The notes below the pieces were generated by a model. It searched no databases and had not been told where the DNA came from. It saw only the letters and a list, made by a program, of their open reading frames with translations. Positions 61,327 to 64,000 of a DNA stretch of 64,000 bases are shown here, piece after piece. Each line of letters starts with the position of its first letter. Within the stretch, counting starts at the first letter, position 1. This DNA is from Burkholderia vietnamiensis LMG 10929. GTDB taxonomy: Bacteria; Pseudomonadota; Gammaproteobacteria; Burkholderiales; Burkholderiaceae. A program made the position numbers and the translations under genes. The stretch spans positions 1,922,001 through 1,986,000 of the forward strand of contig NZ_CP009630.1 in the NCBI RefSeq assembly GCF_000959445.1, in the 5' to 3' direction.

Positions 61327-62622
61327 ATGGTGTCACGACGAACATTCCTGAGCGGCTCGGGTGCCGCATTGCTGGGTGCCGCGATGGTCAGCAAGGCTGG
61401 CGCGGCGTCGCTGCCCGAAGCGCCGACGATGGCGCATCCCGCAACGCAGCCGCCGCTTCAGCCGCCCAACGGGCGGCCCTACACGCCAGTGACGACGCTG
61501 AACGGCTGGTCATTGCCGTGGCGCATGAAAAACGGCTGGAAAGAATTCCACCTCACTGCGGAGCCGGTCGTTCGCGAAATGGCGCCCGGCATGAAGGCCA
61601 ATCTCTGGGGCTACAACGGCCAGTCGCCCGGCCCGACGATCGAGGCGGTCGAGGGCGACAAGGTGCGCATCTTCGTGACCAACAAGCTGCCGGAGCACAC
61701 CACGGTCCACTGGCACGGGATGCTGCTGCCCTGCGGAATGGACGGCGTCGGAGGGCTCACGCAGCCTCAGATTCCGCCCGGCAAGACCTATGTGTACGAA
61801 TTCCAGCTCGAGCGGCACGGCACGTTCATGTACCACCCACATGCCGACGAGATGGTGCAGATGGCGATGGGGATGATGGGCACGTTCATCGTGCATCCGA
61901 AGGACCGGGCGGTGATGCCGGTAGACCGCGACTTCGTGTTCCTGATGTCCGCATATGACATCGACCCTGGCAGTTACACGCCGCGCGTCAACACGATGAC
62001 CGAATTCAACATGTGGACGTGGAATTCGCGCGTATTCCCGGGGATCGACTCGCTGCCTGTGCGCGCGGGCGATCGCGTCCGCATCCGGTTCGGCAATCTG
62101 ACGATGACGAACCATCCGATTCACCTGCATGGCTACAGCTTCGAAGTCGTCGGCACCGATGGGGGATGGATACCGCCGTCGGCGCGCTGGCCTGAAGTGA
62201 CGGCCGACGTCGCCGTGGGACAGATGCGCGCCATCGAATTCACGGCAAACCGGCCGGGCGACTGGGCGTTCCATTGCCACAAGTCGCACCACACGATGAA
62301 TGCGATGGGACACCAGGTGCCCAATCTCATCGGTGTTCCGCAGAAAGACCTCGCGAAGCGCATCAACAAGCTGGTGCCGGATTACATGGCGATGGGAAGC
62401 ACGGGCGGTGCGATGGGCGCAATGGAGATGCCGCTGCCCGACAACACGCTGCCGATGATGACCGGCACCGGACCGTTCGGCCCGCTGGAAATGGGCGGCA
62501 TGTTCACGGTCGTCAAAGTGCGACAGGGCCTCGGCCGAAACGACTACCGCGACCCGGGCTGGTTCAAGCACCCGAAGGGAACCGTGGCCTACGAATACAC
62601 CGGCGAGTTGCCGGACAGCTGA
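61327..62622 (+). CDS. multicopper oxidase
   Basis: The 431-residue protein has a Tat signal (SRRTFLSG) and four copper-binding motifs: HWHG (128-131), HPH (170-172), HPIHLHG (263-269) and HCHKSHHTMNAM (316-327, with the type 1 His, Cys, His and Met). It may oxidise Cu(I) or other substrates in the periplasm. The methionine-rich stretches (MAMGMMGTF, MGAMEMP) fit copper detoxification. It begins one base after the outer-membrane factor stop, so it is co-transcribed with it. Confidence 0.93.
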   Translation: MVSRRTFLSGSGAALLGAAMVSKAGAASLPEAPTMAHPATQPPLQPPNGRPYTPVTTLNGWSLPWRMKNGWKEFHLTAEPVVREMAPGMKANLWGYNGQSPGPTIEAVEGDKVRIFVTNKLPEHTTVHWHGMLLPCGMDGVGGLTQPQIPPGKTYVYEFQLERHGTFMYHPHADEMVQMAMGMMGTFIVHPKDRAVMPVDRDFVFLMSAYDIDPGSYTPRVNTMTEFNMWTWNSRVFPGIDSLPVRAGDRVRIRFGNLTMTNHPIHLHGYSFEVVGTDGGWIPPSARWPEVTADVAVGQMRAIEFTANRPGDWAFHCHKSHHTMNAMGHQVPNLIGVPQKDLAKRINKLVPDYMAMGSTGGAMGAMEMPLPDNTLPMMTGTGPFGPLEMGGMFTVVKVRQGLGRNDYRDPGWFKHPKGTVAYEYTGELPDS

Positions 62623-62688
62623 ACAACACAACAAGGCCGGGCATGACCCAGCCGTCGATTTCCTCACCTCAACTCTGGAGAACACACG

Positions 62689-63036
62689 ATGAAAACTGCA
62701 TTCGTTTCGATTGCGATGGGCTGTGCGCTGACCTTCGCTGCTGCAACGTACGCGGCCAGCGACATGGGCAACATGAGCATGGGCAGTGGAACCATGCAAT
62801 CCGCCGACATGAAGGACAGCATGTCGCACGGCGAAATCAGGAAGGTCGACCTGGCCGCCGGCAAGCTCACCATCAAGCACGGTCCGCTCGAGAACCTCGG
62901 CATGGAAGCGATGACGATGGTCTTCAAGGTCAAGGACCCAGCCATGCTGTCTCAAGTGAAGGTCGGCGACAAGATCGACTTCGTCGCCGAAGAAGTGAAT
63001 GGCGCACTGACCGTGGTGAAGCTGCAGAAGCAATAA
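62689..63036 (+). CDS. CusF-like periplasmic copper-binding protein
   Basis: The 115-residue protein has a signal peptide (MKTAFVSIAMGCALTFAAAT) and a CusF/CopZ-like beta barrel (GEIRKVDLAAGKLTIKHGPL, MEAMTMVFKVKDP and KVGDKIDFVAEEV). The histidine and MxM copper ligands appear to be present; the tryptophan seen near the E. coli CusF ligands is not evident. The Met-rich N-terminal linker (MGNMSMGSGTMQSADMKDSM) may bind Cu(I). It sits 66 bases after the multicopper oxidase stop. Confidence 0.88.
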   Translation: MKTAFVSIAMGCALTFAAATYAASDMGNMSMGSGTMQSADMKDSMSHGEIRKVDLAAGKLTIKHGPLENLGMEAMTMVFKVKDPAMLSQVKVGDKIDFVAEEVNGALTVVKLQKQ

Positions 63037-63045
63037 GGACATCCA

Positions 63046-63070
63046 GCGGGGCGCCTGTATCGCGCCCCGC
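63046..63070 (+). other. hairpin between CusF-like and copC genes
   Basis: A 9-base stem GCGGGGCGC/GCGCCCCGC with a 7-base loop lies 9 bases after the CusF-like stop and 26 bases before copC. It lacks a T-run, so it may modulate expression of the downstream genes rather than end transcription. Confidence 0.45.
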
Positions 63071-63096
63071 CCTCACCATTCGAGACGAGCAAGAAC

Positions 63097-63471
63097 ATGA
63101 AGACTCTCACATTCAGGCAGTTTGCCGGCCTTGCTGCGGCTGGCGCTATCGCAGTCGTGCCTGTCGCAGCATTGGCGCACGGAAAGCTGGAAAGTGCCGT
63201 TCCGGCGTCGGGCGCTGTCGTCGACGCCGCACCGGAAGCGTTGCGGCTTACTTTCAACGAGGACCTGGAGCCGACCTTCAGCACGATAAAGGTCACTGAC
63301 GCGAGCGGCACCTCCATCGGAAAGGAAAGAGCGAAGGTCGATGCTGCCAATCCACGCGTCATGACCGTTGCCGTGCCGAAGCTCGCGTCGGGTGTCTACG
63401 CCGTGCAATGGGCGGTGATGACCTCCGACTCGCACAGGACCAAGGGCACATACGCGTTCAAGGTGAAGTGA
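63097..63471 (+). CDS. copC: CopC copper-binding periplasmic protein
   Basis: The 124-residue protein has a signal peptide ending ALAHG, so the mature protein starts with histidine, as copper-binding CopC/YobA proteins do. The rest (LESAVPASGAVVDAAPEALR, LRLTFNEDLEPTFSTIKV, WAVMTSDSHRTKGTYAFKV) is the CopC fold with the conserved late DSH. It stores or passes Cu(II) in the periplasm. The stop overlaps the copD start by one base. Confidence 0.94.
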   Translation: MKTLTFRQFAGLAAAGAIAVVPVAALAHGKLESAVPASGAVVDAAPEALRLTFNEDLEPTFSTIKVTDASGTSIGKERAKVDAANPRVMTVAVPKLASGVYAVQWAVMTSDSHRTKGTYAFKVK

Positions 63472-64000
63472 TGAACGACGGGTTCCTCGGCATCCTGCGG
63501 CTGGTATCGGTGGCCATCCAGAACGTCGGCTTCGCCGTCATCGTCGGTGCCCTGCTCAGCAGCCAATGGCTTGCGCGCGGTGAGTCGACCTGGCAACAGC
63601 GCGTCGGCCGGCGTCTGGTCGTCACGCTTCGAGCGGCGTCCATCGTCTCGCTGCTGGCAAGCGCGCTGTCGTTCTGGGCGCATTGCGCGCTGATGAGCGA
63701 GTCGTCGTTAGTCGAGGCGGGCCCGGCCGTGTGGTCGATGCTTGCGGCAACCGGGTTCGGACATGCATGGCTGGTTGGCGCGTTTTTCACGCTTTGCATA
63801 GCCGTACTGGCATTCCTGCGGTCGGGAAACGAAACCCGCTTGCCGTTCGCCATATGGGGTGCGTTAGCGGGCGTCGCGCTGGCGCGCAGTAACGCCGGAC
63901 ATCCCGTCGACGCAGGGCTGTTCAGTCTGCCCGTATGGGTGGACTGGCTGCATCTGCTTGCCATCAGCGCGTGGGTCGGACTGGTGCTGGTTACGACTTA
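63471..64000 (+). CDS. copD: CopD copper resistance membrane protein, N-terminal part (runs off right edge)
   Basis: The visible 176 residues have about four to five hydrophobic spans, starting MNDGFLGILRLVSVAIQNVG, and then NAGHPVDAGLFSLPVWVDWL and HLLAISAWVGLVLV, whose histidines are the conserved CopD positions. It is an inner-membrane copper transport protein partnered with CopC. The ATG overlaps the copC stop (TGATG). The C-terminal part is outside the window. Confidence 0.9.
   Translation, partial: MNDGFLGILRLVSVAIQNVGFAVIVGALLSSQWLARGESTWQQRVGRRLVVTLRAASIVSLLASALSFWAHCALMSESSLVEAGPAVWSMLAATGFGHAWLVGAFFTLCIAVLAFLRSGNETRLPFAIWGALAGVALARSNAGHPVDAGLFSLPVWVDWLHLLAISAWVGLVLVTT

Overview
The window is a GC-rich, densely coded stretch that looks like a secondary replicon of a Burkholderia cepacia complex species. 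The case rests on a bcpAIOB-type contact-dependent inhibition locus, a polyyne gene cluster with its own LuxI/LuxR pair laid out like the cepacin cluster known from B. ambifaria, and typical Burkholderia catabolic and regulatory genes. I saw no rRNA, tRNA, CRISPR array, insertion sequence or phage integrase.

Region 1 (about 0.7-19 kb) is a polyyne biosynthesis cluster. Read right to left on the minus strand it holds luxI, a KAS II-like ketosynthase, an FAD monooxygenase, a membrane desaturase, a Rieske oxygenase, a tandem NTF2/SnoaL-like protein, an MFS exporter, a fatty acyl-AMP ligase, two desaturases, an acyl carrier protein, a third core desaturase, an alpha/beta hydrolase, a rubredoxin, a thiolase and a 62-residue protein. 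The block FAAL-desaturase-desaturase-ACP-desaturase-hydrolase-rubredoxin has the order known for caryoynencin-type polyynes. The upstream genes look like tailoring functions, such as the epoxide, lactone and allene chemistry of cepacin. A good lux box lies upstream of luxI, and a divergent luxR lies beyond a small gene of unknown function. A partial aminotransferase gene occupies the left edge.

Region 2 (19-32 kb) has an MHS-family transporter followed by a PAS-LuxR regulator, preceded by two palindromic operators. A DAO-type oxidase and a branched-chain-amino-acid-type binding protein follow, then a small stress-type group (two CsbD proteins, a BON protein, a proline-rich 54-residue protein, a 27-residue membrane peptide, and a three-PAS LuxR regulator). 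Next come an HglS/DUF1338 enzyme, a divergent LysR regulator and an aldehyde dehydrogenase.

Region 3 (31.8-47.6 kb) has four small envelope or lipoprotein genes and then the CDI locus: a 3150-residue BcpA/CdiA ending in a deaminase-like toxin after an ELYN motif, its immunity protein, the BcpO lipoprotein and the BcpB transporter.

Region 4 (48.5-58.9 kb) has small conserved genes, a uronate catabolism group (uronate dehydrogenase, LacI regulator, hexuronate-type MFS transporter) tied together by shared palindromic operators, ogt, an Lrp regulator divergent from glmS, and a LemA-TPM-TPM group.

Region 5 (59-64 kb) is a copper-handling operon: a His/Cys-rich CzcI-like protein, a small exported protein, a TolC-type outer-membrane factor, a multicopper oxidase, a CusF-like protein, CopC and the start of CopD, which runs off the right edge.
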